A stretch of 35,887 nt of DNA from a virus, in IMG/VR virus record IMGVR_UViG_3300032249_000173, positions 1 through 35,887 of that record. The stretch is one strand, 5' to 3'. A program made the position numbers and the translations under genes. Below are positions 22,901 through 31,199 of this stretch, one piece after another. Each line of letters opens with the position of its first letter. The first letter of the stretch is position 1. The notes below the pieces were generated by a model, which saw only the letters and a list, made by a program, of their open reading frames with translations, made no database searches and had not been told where the DNA came from.

Positions 22901-25078
22901 TTCCACGGTAATGCTAATAAGTTTAATGAAGATTTACTAGGTGTAGTTAAAAGCAGTTACCGTCAATTAGAAAAGATGGCTGCTGATTCTGGACGTATTC
23001 CTTCATGGAATGAAGCAGTTGCTCGTATTCCATTAGATGAGTTCCAAGATGCTAGCAAGGGATTCCGCATTAGCGGACCTATCAATACTGAACTAGCATT
23101 TGGTGACTTTGATATAGAGTCTGTCTTTAGACGTTATGGTAATACTATGATGGACATGATGGATAAGCAGGTAACTGGTATCTTCCGTCAGCCAGCAGTT
23201 ATGCTTACATATACGCAACTTCGTAAGAAGTATGCGGGTATTGAGCGTGAGTTTGTGCGTCAACAGGTCAAGAATGAACTAGGTCCTTTTGCTGGTGCTA
23301 CTCAAAAGCAGATTGATGTTGTGACTGAGAAGTATCGTTCAGTAGCAGAGAAGCGTTTTACAGAACTAGCAGTGCGTGAAGCAGCAGATACTATTTTAAA
23401 GTTTGCTGATAACCCTAAGATACGTTCTAACTTCTCATTTAGCCTACGTACAGTAGGTCGTTACTACCGTGCAACTGAAGATTTCTACCGCCGTATCTAT
23501 CGTTTAAAGGATGTAGCACCGCGTACTTTGTACCGTTTACGCCTAACGAACATTGGTATTGAGTCTAGTGGTGCTATCCACGAAGACCAGAATGGTGAGC
23601 CATATGTAGTAATGCCTATGGATAATGTTATCTTTAAAGCAACTGATGGCGCGTTCCGCGCATTAACAGGTAATACTGGATACAGCCAACCATTGTTTAA
23701 CGAGTTTACATTTAAACTACGTATGGTTAACCCATCATTTTCACAAGATGCTGGTCTTCCTACACTGTCTGGTCCTGTTGCGGGGCTAAGCGTTATTGGC
23801 ATAAAGAATATCCTTGGCATAGTGCCAGGAAAGATTCCTTTTATCGGTGGCATATTACAGCCATACTCACAGCAACTAGGTGAAAGCATTGATACATTTG
23901 CACTAGGTAATATTGGCGATAACTTAGATGTTGTCCGTGCTGTAGTACCTTCATCACTACAACGTGTATGGGGCATGCTGCCATTCAACGAGAAGTCTCG
24001 TCAAGAAGTAACAGCAGCGCAACAGGCTATTGCTTATAACGCAGCAAACGGTATTGGCATTGACGCTAACGCTACTGATATAGAAAAGGCTAAGTACCTA
24101 GATAACATTCGTATTTCAGCACACAATGTGTTGTTTATGCGTCACTTCTTAGGTCTATTATCACCAGTTGCTCCTACCACAATGGAGACTGTAGGCGTAC
24201 CTGACTACATTAAAGATACAGGTATCTCTAGCCTACGCTCAGAGTTTTTTGACATTCTTAACGGTATCACTGTATCTAACCATGGTGACGTACAAGACCC
24301 ATATGAAGAAGCATTGGCTACTTACATTGGTTCTAATCCAGGCAAACTAATCTACACAGTCTCTCGTGAAGACAAGCAGACTAGTGTTCTTATTAAGAAC
24401 ACAGATAAGTTAAAGGACTGGGGCATTAAGAATGCCAAGTTAGTTGAGCAGTATGGCGAAGCAGCCTACATTTTTGCTCCGCAAATTGGTGACTTTAATG
24501 CTGCTACATACAACTGGATTAAGGCAGCAGGACTTGTATCAAGCAAGAGTGTTGAGAAGTATCTCAAGGATGTACAGGTAGCAGAAGACAAACAGAAATA
24601 CTATGACATTGCACGTCAAGAAAAAGACATTCTAAGTCAGATGTCTGACCCAGAACTAAGAGCAAATGTTATTAAGGCTGCAACCGACCAACGCAATGCG
24701 TTAAAGGCTAACAACCCTCTACTTAACTCAGCCCTTATTGGTTCTGGTAATACTATTGGCAATGAGTCAGTTCTTCTTAACAGTGTTGAGCAAATAATTG
24801 CAGACCCTAATGCTGACATTCGTGCAGCCACACGTCAGAAGATGGCATTAGCCGTCAAGATGATGCGTGAGTTTATTGCATTTGCTACAGACCCACAGTT
24901 AAAAAATGTAACTAATGCTACACAAATTAAGGCAGAACGCAAGGCACAGATTGAGGCTGACTTGAATGAACTCATGAGTGGCGACCTTTATCTAGCAGAA
25001 GCCAACCGAGCAATATTTAAATCAATCCTCAGTTTCTATTCACGCGATTCATACTTCGCATATAAGGAGTTAAAGTAA
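19970..25078 (+). CDS. Giant virion protein (1702 aa), probable internal/ejection protein
   Basis: A 1702-residue, mostly alpha-helical protein without signal peptide. A few hydrophobic stretches occur, for example LAVKVAASPLIGLF-like sequence near residues 92-108 and the Gly/Ile/Pro-rich VAGLSVIGIKNILGIVPGKIP near 1270. No transglycosylase, protease or T7-type RNA polymerase motif (no DxxGQ plus HDS pair) was found. One such giant gene between portal and capsid, followed by two more large structural genes, resembles podovirus internal proteins that are ejected into the cell. Linked at both ends by TAATG overlaps. Function is inferred from size and position only. Confidence 0.85.
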   Translation: MPQYIKPVVAEVSPNLYAAAKSAGLTGVEKNQVEQMSYTIKKHRELAKLGTDGARKEYDRLDPNIQDQLKFMFKDAEYLQAPADATDRVMGVVKAVAKVAASPLIGLFKLGGQYNRLINEPYKVARQVAQGADLFAAKTWTDAWDGKNQYDQGALKEATDYFGQFDVLVAKGLLEGKTPGEIVQDFGKVDPNLLNSIKKAYDNPEDFKQVLDGVKYAQVSPGRDIARMLDRKPPSSGVSGTTKNVSGYIDFIYQIAVDPLTWMTGGLSKGVTKGERIANSLTDAINKGVPVEKAVETTFKEPLVFELWQRGIGPAIERVAKAGTPGEKSLALDNIAKNFPGYNDPRAIKVLGDGKAFDAKSAQKFFEDAGNLNLLLAGRVDGVTYMRNGVVVARQNRLMSDAIIRSLDSVFNNMSRTAAQRDEALQPITAALLNTEDSLQRLINPTSDMSVLLKANEEIKGWKKIGQMAARSPQGLEVRIGANAIDTSANFTARARQILPKEMAQALTVRFLESTADEQIVILRNLDAATMYSMGLGGSVKGEELILKTLQDKYGDKAGFATKRDLAINPDHAKFAPANTVRESESGFFVNTEGPIQPYQTTFAVGSLPYDTIGSTVWEIKSKKNIINALGGATQGSFSKKLVDTWSILTLFPRLGVRSAIDEATMYLLSAPTKDLRKFASLEGMRLGNMSRAATGSDSATGPVRAGIQRALKFKPGSNKPMRVGKQPRYSHEEALSLLDRQAIIQAKADELGIDEVLLSSLEKRQAISDHVSQMYGRYVDDEAAGYLMQAFVHSPDALNSMAASLVASSGISGRYGEEIAASVITPSMLDLAFEQLGIKMGKGTRTVDTGMLSEQEVALAHFEKWFKMLAGNKVKLTDERTLNPADIFFRYNALKPGEIDPRTGKEMMELALDAGMTKIGFEFNDLTKTWRIKDEFAVGNFLERSAYTQQARARGLDDEQIVRGQLFRMFTDMYETFHGNANKFNEDLLGVVKSSYRQLEKMAADSGRIPSWNEAVARIPLDEFQDASKGFRISGPINTELAFGDFDIESVFRRYGNTMMDMMDKQVTGIFRQPAVMLTYTQLRKKYAGIEREFVRQQVKNELGPFAGATQKQIDVVTEKYRSVAEKRFTELAVREAADTILKFADNPKIRSNFSFSLRTVGRYYRATEDFYRRIYRLKDVAPRTLYRLRLTNIGIESSGAIHEDQNGEPYVVMPMDNVIFKATDGAFRALTGNTGYSQPLFNEFTFKLRMVNPSFSQDAGLPTLSGPVAGLSVIGIKNILGIVPGKIPFIGGILQPYSQQLGESIDTFALGNIGDNLDVVRAVVPSSLQRVWGMLPFNEKSRQEVTAAQQAIAYNAANGIGIDANATDIEKAKYLDNIRISAHNVLFMRHFLGLLSPVAPTTMETVGVPDYIKDTGISSLRSEFFDILNGITVSNHGDVQDPYEEALATYIGSNPGKLIYTVSREDKQTSVLIKNTDKLKDWGIKNAKLVEQYGEAAYIFAPQIGDFNAATYNWIKAAGLVSSKSVEKYLKDVQVAEDKQKYYDIARQEKDILSQMSDPELRANVIKAATDQRNALKANNPLLNSALIGSGNTIGNESVLLNSVEQIIADPNADIRAATRQKMALAVKMMREFIAFATDPQLKNVTNATQIKAERKAQIEADLNELMSGDLYLAEANRAIFKSILSFYSRDSYFAYKELK

Positions 25079-26679
25079 TGGCTAATTACTCAGATGATGC
25101 TAAGTATGTTAGCGCGTACAATCGCGCATTAAAAGCAAGTAATGCTGCTAAGTTATTACTAGCAGACCTTAATAAGGCTAAGCCTGGTACACCGCAACAT
25201 GATTCATTAAAGGCTAAGTATGATGCTGCAAAAGCAGATGCTACTAAGTATGAAGCAGAACGCGTAGCGCGTAAGAAAGAAATTGACGATGCGGCAACAA
25301 ATGAGAAATCAACTACTGCTGCTGCAAAAGATAAAGCATCTGCAAAGTCTGACATTCCACAATTAGAATACCAGTTACAGGCTGCTAAAAATGAAGGCAA
25401 TCCTGACAAGGTTAAGGCTGCTCAAGATGCTCTTAAAGCAGCGCAAGATAAAGTCATGGGTGTTAAGCCCAAGCAAACCACAGAAGGTGGTGTAGAAGAT
25501 AACGGGCTTAATGATGTAAGCAAAGATAAGTTTGCTTCTTATACCATTAATAGCGATGGCTCTGTTGTAAAACCTGGTGGTTTTCGTGTTTACTTTGTTA
25601 GCACAAAGAATACTGATGGCTCATCTACATTACAAGAGTACACAAGTGTTGCAACTGCTCGTGATGCCTTCCTTAAAAACTACTCAGAGCCAGGACAGTT
25701 AGATGCTTTAAAGCAGCAACTACGTGCTCGTAACTTTATTTCTGCTAAGCAATTAGCAAGTGGAGACTGGCTATCTGGTCTTGACACAATGCTTGGTAAA
25801 TACACCTTTGATGCTGTCAGTTTAGTTAAATACGGTGGTGCTAAAGAAGCACCACTCATTGACGCATGGTTTGGCAGCGCAAAAGGTGGAACAAGCAGCG
25901 ATAGTACAAGCAAGGCTGGTACCTGGAAAGACACAGGACTAGACCTTACTACTGTTGGTGATGCATACAAAGAAATCAATGATTACATGCTTGATGCTTT
26001 GGGTAGAGAAGCAACTCAAGAAGAAAAAGATGCTTACTACAAAGACATCAATGCACGTGAGTTAAAGTCATCAGTTGAAACTGTTGAGGTACGAGATGCA
26101 ACTGGAAAGATTACTAAGTCTAAGCGCACTGGTGATTTTGTTTCACCAGATGAACGCCTTAACTCTAAGAACGCTGTAGTTATTAAAGCACTAGAAGGTA
26201 CTGATGCAGGTGAACTACTTAAGTCTGCTAAAGGCAGCCAGGTTGCTGTGCAAATTGCAGAGTTGCAAAAGGCTGGTGCTAGTTATGGTCAACCTTTATC
26301 TGCTGGTGAAGCACTTAAGTATGTTATTGCTGGTGGTGCGCAAAAAGATGCCGTTGCTAAGCAAACAGAGCGCATGCGTTTAAACTCAATGACTATATAT
26401 GGCAACCTTAAAGACCACATTAGAGATGGTGGTAATGTTAAAGATATTGCAGACCAATACGCTTTAATCAAGGCTAAAAAACTAGGTATTCCAGTTACTG
26501 ATGCCTACAATGATAAAGATGTACAGATGGCACTTACTAAAGATGGCGGTCTAATGAGCACAGCAGAGTTTAACAGAAGAATGCAAGGGAAAGCAGAATG
26601 GCTTGATACACCAGAAGCACACGATGTTGCTGCTGATTTTGCTAATACTATACTTAAGTCGTTTGGATTCATGGGCTAA
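25078..26679 (+). CDS. Large helical virion protein (533 aa)
   Basis: The N-terminal 130 residues are Ala/Lys/Asp-rich coiled coil (AAKLLLADLNKAKPG, LKAAQDKVMG). A beta segment follows (GGFRVYFVSTKNTDGSSTLQ), then helices with the phrase EINDYMLDALGREATQEEKDAYYKDIN. No enzyme motif was recognised. It lies between the giant protein and the 420-residue protein, all joined by TAATG overlaps, so the three probably form one complex inside the capsid or at the portal. Confidence 0.8.
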   Translation: MANYSDDAKYVSAYNRALKASNAAKLLLADLNKAKPGTPQHDSLKAKYDAAKADATKYEAERVARKKEIDDAATNEKSTTAAAKDKASAKSDIPQLEYQLQAAKNEGNPDKVKAAQDALKAAQDKVMGVKPKQTTEGGVEDNGLNDVSKDKFASYTINSDGSVVKPGGFRVYFVSTKNTDGSSTLQEYTSVATARDAFLKNYSEPGQLDALKQQLRARNFISAKQLASGDWLSGLDTMLGKYTFDAVSLVKYGGAKEAPLIDAWFGSAKGGTSSDSTSKAGTWKDTGLDLTTVGDAYKEINDYMLDALGREATQEEKDAYYKDINARELKSSVETVEVRDATGKITKSKRTGDFVSPDERLNSKNAVVIKALEGTDAGELLKSAKGSQVAVQIAELQKAGASYGQPLSAGEALKYVIAGGAQKDAVAKQTERMRLNSMTIYGNLKDHIRDGGNVKDIADQYALIKAKKLGIPVTDAYNDKDVQMALTKDGGLMSTAEFNRRMQGKAEWLDTPEAHDVAADFANTILKSFGFMG

Positions 26680-27941
26680 TGGCAAGAATAAATGACGCGT
26701 TTGATAACTATGTTGCACCTAAAACATTCTCAAAAGTAGAAGACAATGCCGCTAAGAATGCTGCTATTAACCCATCAACTAGAGCAAAGATGGATGCTGC
26801 ACGAGCAGCATCTGCTGCTAGTTGGACTGCAGACCTTGACCCATATACAACAGCAATTGTTCCTGGCACAGGGCTAACACAAGCACAGATTGATACACGT
26901 GCTTCTGCTGTTGATGTATCTAAAAGTATTAATGAAGAGTATAACGACTTAGGCATTAAGTCTACTGTTGACCCGCTTACTGGCAAGATTACTACTACGC
27001 AGAATAATAAAGTAATAACCAATAACGCACCTGGAAGTCCTTTCTATACACCACCAGCAAGTAAAACAGAAGACAAACCTAAAGAAATTAGCGATGCTAC
27101 TCGTGATGCATTTGCAATGCTTACTGATTTGTTTGCATCATATGGACTTGAAGGTTTAGCGGGTGAGATTGCTGATTACATGAAGCAAGGTCTTACTGCA
27201 ACAGAAGCATTAATTAAACTAAAAACTAATCCTAGCGGTGCATACGCTAAACGTTTTGCTGGCAACTTTGCTCGTGTCAAGAATGGTTTAAATGCTATCT
27301 CTGAGGCTGAGTATATTAACCTTGAGAACTCATATGCCAATACCCTTAAAGCCTATGGCTTAGGTAACATGGTTAGCGGTAATCGTGATGATAACTACAA
27401 AAAGTTTGCTGAATACATTGCAGGAGATATATCTGCAGTTGAGTTTAAAGACCGTGTAGACACAGTTGTTACTCGTGTTCAAAACTCAGACCCAGGGATT
27501 AAAGCAACACTTAAGTCTTTTTACCCTGAGATTACAGATGCTGACCTAGTTGGTTACTTCCTTAATCCAAAGGAAAACTTACCTAAGTTGCAAGAAAAAG
27601 TAACAGCATCTGAGATTGGTGCTGCTGCTACAGGTATGGGTCTTGGTACAAATGTAACTACAGCAACTGACCTTGCTAAGTATGGCGTAGACCAGAAGAT
27701 GGCTCGTGAGGGTTACTCAACAATTGCTGATGTGCTTCCAACCGCTACTAAACTTGGTGATATTTACAATCAGGCTGGCATTAAATATGGACAGGCTGAA
27801 GGTGAAGCCGAAGTATTTAAGGGCAGTCAAGATGCAGCAACTAAGCGTAAGCGCTTAGCCTCTATGGAACGTGCCGCTTTTAGCGGCAGTTCTGGTACAG
27901 GACAGTCAAGCCTAAGCAAGAGCATACAAGGCAGACTCTAA
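26679..27941 (+). CDS. Virion structural protein (420 aa)
   Basis: After a disordered N-terminal third (SPFYTPPASKTEDKPKE), a helical block reads FASYGLEGLAGEIADYMKQG, YAKRFAGNFARVKNGLNAISEAEYINLE, then NPKENLPKLQEKVTASEIGAAA. Similar patterns occur in structural proteins of many environmental phages, in my memory, without known function. The C-terminus is Ser/Gly-rich. It ends the run of three overlapping large genes; a 131-base gap follows before scaffold. Confidence 0.8.
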   Translation: MARINDAFDNYVAPKTFSKVEDNAAKNAAINPSTRAKMDAARAASAASWTADLDPYTTAIVPGTGLTQAQIDTRASAVDVSKSINEEYNDLGIKSTVDPLTGKITTTQNNKVITNNAPGSPFYTPPASKTEDKPKEISDATRDAFAMLTDLFASYGLEGLAGEIADYMKQGLTATEALIKLKTNPSGAYAKRFAGNFARVKNGLNAISEAEYINLENSYANTLKAYGLGNMVSGNRDDNYKKFAEYIAGDISAVEFKDRVDTVVTRVQNSDPGIKATLKSFYPEITDADLVGYFLNPKENLPKLQEKVTASEIGAAATGMGLGTNVTTATDLAKYGVDQKMAREGYSTIADVLPTATKLGDIYNQAGIKYGQAEGEAEVFKGSQDAATKRKRLASMERAAFSGSSGTGQSSLSKSIQGRL

Positions 27942-27956
27942 AAAAATAGAATCCAG

Positions 27957-28130
27957 ATGTGGACCCACCAGCCCCACCTGCGTAAAAGACTGGTAGCAGA
28001 AGCCAGACAGTATTCCCCAATATTGAAACTGTGGTCTGCGATTCAACTAATGAGATGGGAGAACGGTTGCTATGAGCAACAACTACTGGGACGAAGACGA
28101 AGACGACATCGATACAACTCCAAACACTGA
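27957..28130 (+). CDS. Possible small basic ORF overlapping the scaffold start
   Basis: An ATG frame of 57 residues (MWTHQPHLRKRLVAEARQYS and onward) fills the only gap in this otherwise closely packed stretch and overlaps the scaffold gene by 59 bases, ending in an RRRRRH run that mirrors the acidic scaffold start. No clear Shine-Dalgarno precedes it. Coding is possible but weakly supported; the gap may simply be the untranslated leader of the scaffold/capsid pair. Confidence 0.25.
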   Translation: MWTHQPHLRKRLVAEARQYSPILKLWSAIQLMRWENGCYEQQLLGRRRRRHRYNSKH

Positions 28131-28548
28131 AGAAGGTGCAATGAAACAATTGCGCAAGGCTAAGCGTTCGGATGAAAAGCGTATCAAGGAGTTAACCGAG
28201 CAACTTGAAACATTCACTAAAGCGCAACGTGAATCGGTTATCAAGAAGGTCCTAGAAACAAACGGCGTTAGTCCCAAGGCTGCACGTCTAATTTCAAGAG
28301 AACTAGAAGGCGATGTAACAGAAGAGGCAGTTGTTAACTACCTTACTGAGAACGCAGAAGTTTTTGGATTAGAAGTTCAGTATGAGGAAGCGCCTGCTAA
28401 TACCCTTGACCGTGCTGCATTACGTCAGCAGGACATTGTAACTCAGCAGGCGATGACGCCTGATGCCGATATGAACATGGCTAACAGAATAGATAATGCT
28501 TCGGAAGAAGAATTACTCAACATGATTTATTCGGGCAAAATTAATTAA
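28072..28548 (+). CDS. Scaffolding protein
   Basis: 158 residues, acidic at the start (WDEDEDDIDTTPNTEE), then a charged coiled-coil helix (KQLRKAKRSDEKRIKELTEQ), and helical segments to the end. Composition, length and position directly ahead of the major capsid gene are those of phage scaffold proteins, which shape the prohead and then leave. GGGAG lies 10 bases ahead of the ATG. Confidence 0.78.
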   Translation: MSNNYWDEDEDDIDTTPNTEEGAMKQLRKAKRSDEKRIKELTEQLETFTKAQRESVIKKVLETNGVSPKAARLISRELEGDVTEEAVVNYLTENAEVFGLEVQYEEAPANTLDRAALRQQDIVTQQAMTPDADMNMANRIDNASEEELLNMIYSGKIN

Positions 28549-28588
28549 CAACAACCGAATCTAATACCCTCATAAGGAGGTGCAATAA

Positions 28589-29785
28589 ATGGCTAATGCA
28601 TATACAACCACTGGCTCCAACTCGCTTGGAGGTACAGTTGGCGGTGCTGGTCTCGTACAAAAGGCGTATGACCGTCTAATCGAGTTCGCACTCCGTGCAC
28701 AACCACTAATCCGTTCAGTTGCCGATAAGACACCTGCACGTCAAAGCATCCCTGGTTCATCAGTTGTTTTGCAGCGTTATGTTGACTTAACAAAGAAAAC
28801 AGCAACACTAACAGAAACAGTTGACCCAGATGCAGTAGCGTTGGCAACACCAACCTACACAACTATTACTCTTGCTGAGTATGGTAACGCAGTACTTGTA
28901 ACACGTGCGTTGGAACTCTTCTCTCTTGCAGACGTAGACCCAGCAATCGCTAACATCATTGCGTTCAACATGGCAGACTCAATGGACGAAGTTGCTCAGA
29001 CAGTGCTACGCGCTGGTGAGAACGTACTTCGTGGCGGAACTGCTACATCACGCGGTACACTTACATCATCTGATGTATTCACTTCAGCACTTGCACGTAA
29101 GGCAACTGCAAAGTTGCGTTCAAACAAGGCTATCCCACGCAAGGGTTCACTATACTGGGCTGGTATTCACCCAGAAGTTTCACATGACCTTCGCGCCGAA
29201 ACAGGCGTAGGTTCATGGCGTCAGCCACACGAGTATCAGTCAAATGATGCTATCTGGGCAGGCGAAATTGGTACATACGAAGGTGCATTCTATGTTGAGT
29301 CACCACGTATGTTCTCAGACAAGACAGGTGCAGACCGTACAGCACTTGCAACTACAGCAGTAACTGTAGCAGCAGCATCAGGAGCAACCACATTTGGTAT
29401 CGCTTCTTCTTCTGTTATTGCTACAACTGCTCAACCTGGAGATAAGATTTCTGGAACAGGTATTGCTTCTGGTTCTCTTATTGTATCTATCACAACAGAT
29501 GGCTCAACATCTACAGTTACTGTTGACACAGCATTCTCTGCTGCAGTTACAGCAACAACAACTATCACTGTTACACCTGAGACAAAGGTATTCAATACCT
29601 ACTTCGCAGGACAGCAAGCACTTGCTGAAGCAGTGGCAGAAGAGCCACACGTTGTTATCGGACCAGTCGTTGACAAGTTGATGCGTCACCGTCCACTTGG
29701 ATGGTACGGCGTACTCGGTCAGGCTATCTACCGTGAAGAAGCGCTTTACCGCGTTGAAACATCTTCATCAATTGACTTTGTGTAA
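28589..29785 (+). CDS. Major capsid protein, N4-gp56-like
   Basis: 398 residues. Blocks TITLAEYGNAVLVTRALELF, ADSMDEVAQTVLRAGEN, IHPEVSHDLRAETGVGSWRQ and WAGEIGTYEGAFYVESPRMF are the landmarks of the N4-gp56 branch of HK97-fold capsid proteins. Residues about 255-327 form an extra Thr/Ser/Ala-rich beta domain (SGTGIASGSLIVSITTDGS) interrupting the family alignment, probably displayed on the shell. AAGGAGG lies 8 bases ahead of the ATG, the best Shine-Dalgarno in the late region, fitting very high expression. A terminator follows. Confidence 0.88.
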   Translation: MANAYTTTGSNSLGGTVGGAGLVQKAYDRLIEFALRAQPLIRSVADKTPARQSIPGSSVVLQRYVDLTKKTATLTETVDPDAVALATPTYTTITLAEYGNAVLVTRALELFSLADVDPAIANIIAFNMADSMDEVAQTVLRAGENVLRGGTATSRGTLTSSDVFTSALARKATAKLRSNKAIPRKGSLYWAGIHPEVSHDLRAETGVGSWRQPHEYQSNDAIWAGEIGTYEGAFYVESPRMFSDKTGADRTALATTAVTVAAASGATTFGIASSSVIATTAQPGDKISGTGIASGSLIVSITTDGSTSTVTVDTAFSAAVTATTTITVTPETKVFNTYFAGQQALAEAVAEEPHVVIGPVVDKLMRHRPLGWYGVLGQAIYREEALYRVETSSSIDFV

Positions 29786-29806
29786 GCAATAGTTAACTGA
29801 CGACAG

Positions 29807-29834
29807 AGCAGGGGTTGCATGTGCGCCCCTGCTT
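29807..29834 (+). terminator. Terminator or attenuator after the capsid gene
   Basis: AGCAGGGG pairs with CCCCTGCT (8 pairs, inner GCA/TGC pairs possible), followed by TTGTAGT. It lies 21 bases after the capsid stop and 26 bases before the next start. The short T tract suggests partial termination, giving more capsid than downstream mRNA. Confidence 0.7.
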
Positions 29835-29859
29835 TGTAGTAAGTCAACTAAGGAGACTA

Positions 29860-30120
29860 ATGACTAAGTACATTTTAACTACTCCAACAGAGGAGTACGG
29901 TCCAGCAGGCGGTGGACGTTTGTTTATTCGCTATCGCTTGACACGAGCCATCAGTCTCATGCGCAACAATGGCGTTTGGTCTGAGATTAGATTTCCTACC
30001 GAAGATATTATTAAAGCGGCTGACAAGTTTTATGTTGGTGGCAGTGAGTATGAAATATCACAACCAACATACCAGTCACTAATTGACCAGGGATATGGAC
30101 AATACGTAAGGGAAGAATAA
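29860..30120 (+). CDS. Small hypothetical structural protein
   Basis: 86 residues from ATG 29860, which has AGGAG 5 bases upstream; the longer frame from 29815 would begin inside the terminator hairpin. Beta-like start (YILTTPTEEYGPAGGGRLFIRYRL) with a central helix and a second beta part (FYVGGSEYEISQ). It may be a small capsid-associated or connector protein. The stop overlaps the next ATG (TAATG). Confidence 0.75.
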   Translation: MTKYILTTPTEEYGPAGGGRLFIRYRLTRAISLMRNNGVWSEIRFPTEDIIKAADKFYVGGSEYEISQPTYQSLIDQGYGQYVREE

Positions 30121-30563
30121 TGGAGCATCAGCATATAAGCAAGGTGCTTGAATGGGGATTCAGTGCAGACCATAACTTTATGGCAACCCTTTGGGGTTGT
30201 GTGTTATGCGATATAAAAGCAGACAAACCGTTTGAGTATGAAGAGATTTCAATTGACCATACATCGTGTGGTGATGATTGTTTTGGTTGCAAGGCTAAAG
30301 GACTTCAACTAGCAACAGGTGATGCTGCAGGCAATATTGTTGCCAGTGGTACCACGCAAAAGAAATGGGACAAAGAACTAGCATTCTACAAAGATGCAAG
30401 AGCACAAGGTGTACAACCTGAAGGCACATCTCGCAAGGCTGTAGAAAAAGCACTTGATGCATCGGCTACTTTAAACAGAGCCTACAATGCAGAAAAGATG
30501 CCTAAAGCAAATCAGATTACCAAAGAAGCCGTAGCAGTAATGAAAGAGATAGGACAAATCTAA
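30120..30563 (+). CDS. Protein with Cys-rich zinc-binding N-terminus
   Basis: 147 residues. WGCVLCDIKAD and HTSCGDDCFGCKAKG give five Cys and a His for a zinc site in the first 60 residues; a Lys/Ala-rich helical C-terminal half follows (KKWDKELAFYKDARAQG). It starts by TAATG overlap and ends by overlap with the next basic gene. Unusual in a head-gene cluster, where zinc ribbons are less common. Function unknown. Confidence 0.75.
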   Translation: MEHQHISKVLEWGFSADHNFMATLWGCVLCDIKADKPFEYEEISIDHTSCGDDCFGCKAKGLQLATGDAAGNIVASGTTQKKWDKELAFYKDARAQGVQPEGTSRKAVEKALDASATLNRAYNAEKMPKANQITKEAVAVMKEIGQI

Positions 30564-30766
30564 TGGCAGCAATGAAGAAGGCAGCCGCTATGTCAATTAA
30601 AAAAGACATGGCACAGGATGCAAAGATGATGAAGGGCATGAAGCCAGCGCAGAAGTCCGCCTTCAAGAAGGCTGACAAAAAGATGGATGCTAAGAAGCCT
30701 AGTGCTAAAGCAGACATGCGTATGGACATGGCTCTCCGCAAGCGCGTTATGAAGAAGGGCAAGTAA
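30563..30766 (+). CDS. Lys/Met-rich small basic protein
   Basis: 67 residues with about one third Lys or Arg and 13 Met (KKAAAMSIKKDMAQDAKMMK, KADMRMDMALRKRVMKKG). Such composition suggests nucleic-acid binding or packaging inside the head. Part of a row of basic proteins up to 33184. It has no recognised domain. Confidence 0.7.
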   Translation: MAAMKKAAAMSIKKDMAQDAKMMKGMKPAQKSAFKKADKKMDAKKPSAKADMRMDMALRKRVMKKGK

Positions 30767-30768
30767 TC

Positions 30769-30963
30769 ATGTGCACAGCATGTGGATGTAAGGACACAGC
30801 AGTAACTATTGACGCACCAGTGCGTAACAGTACAAAGCCAGCAGTAGGGGCAATCCCTGGCTACACACAAGGTTCATCTATTGGTGGACAAGAACTTCAT
30901 CGCTCAGATGTAAGTGTAATTAAGGGTTGGAATGTTCCAGCACCATACGGAAAAGGAAAGTAA
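30769..30963 (+). CDS. Small hypothetical protein with N-terminal Cys motif
   Basis: 64 residues beginning MCTACGCKD, three Cys within the first seven residues, followed by a Gly/Ser/Pro-rich chain (AIPGYTQGSSIGGQE) and a basic end. AAGGGCAAG precedes the ATG, which follows the previous stop by 2 bases. Metal binding is plausible but needs more ligands. Function unknown. Confidence 0.65.
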   Translation: MCTACGCKDTAVTIDAPVRNSTKPAVGAIPGYTQGSSIGGQELHRSDVSVIKGWNVPAPYGKGK

Positions 30964-30965
30964 CA

Positions 30966-31199
30966 ATGGCTAACGAATATATGAAATCAAATGAAACTGC
31001 TGCAGGTCTTGTTATTCCTGTAAAAATGCGCAAGGCAGCAACAGATAAGTCATCAGTCAACAAAGATTTTGGTGGCGGAGTAGGACCAGGAGTAGCACCT
31101 ATGTCTGCACCTCGTTCAGGTAAGGGAACCGTTAACGGTCCATCACAGGTAATCAAGGGTGTATACACTCAGCCTGTTGCAGGTGGCGGTAAGTTCTAA
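30966..31199 (+). CDS. Small basic Gly-rich hypothetical protein
   Basis: 77 residues from ATG 30966 (MANEYMKSNETAAGLV); the frame is open upstream to 30927 inside the previous gene, but GGAAAG ahead of 30966 favours it. Rich in Lys, Gly and Pro, probably disordered in its second half (GGGVGPGVAPMSAPRSGKG). The stop overlaps the next ATG. Confidence 0.7.
   Translation: MANEYMKSNETAAGLVIPVKMRKAATDKSSVNKDFGGGVGPGVAPMSAPRSGKGTVNGPSQVIKGVYTQPVAGGGKF

Noticed and set aside
23497-23988. 163-codon minus-strand frame in the giant gene
   Set aside because: Antisense to a continuous 1702-codon gene, with no start signal or recognisable motif.
19970-25078. N4-like virion RNA polymerase
   Set aside because: Position and size suggested it, but I found no T7-like polymerase motif set in the translation.
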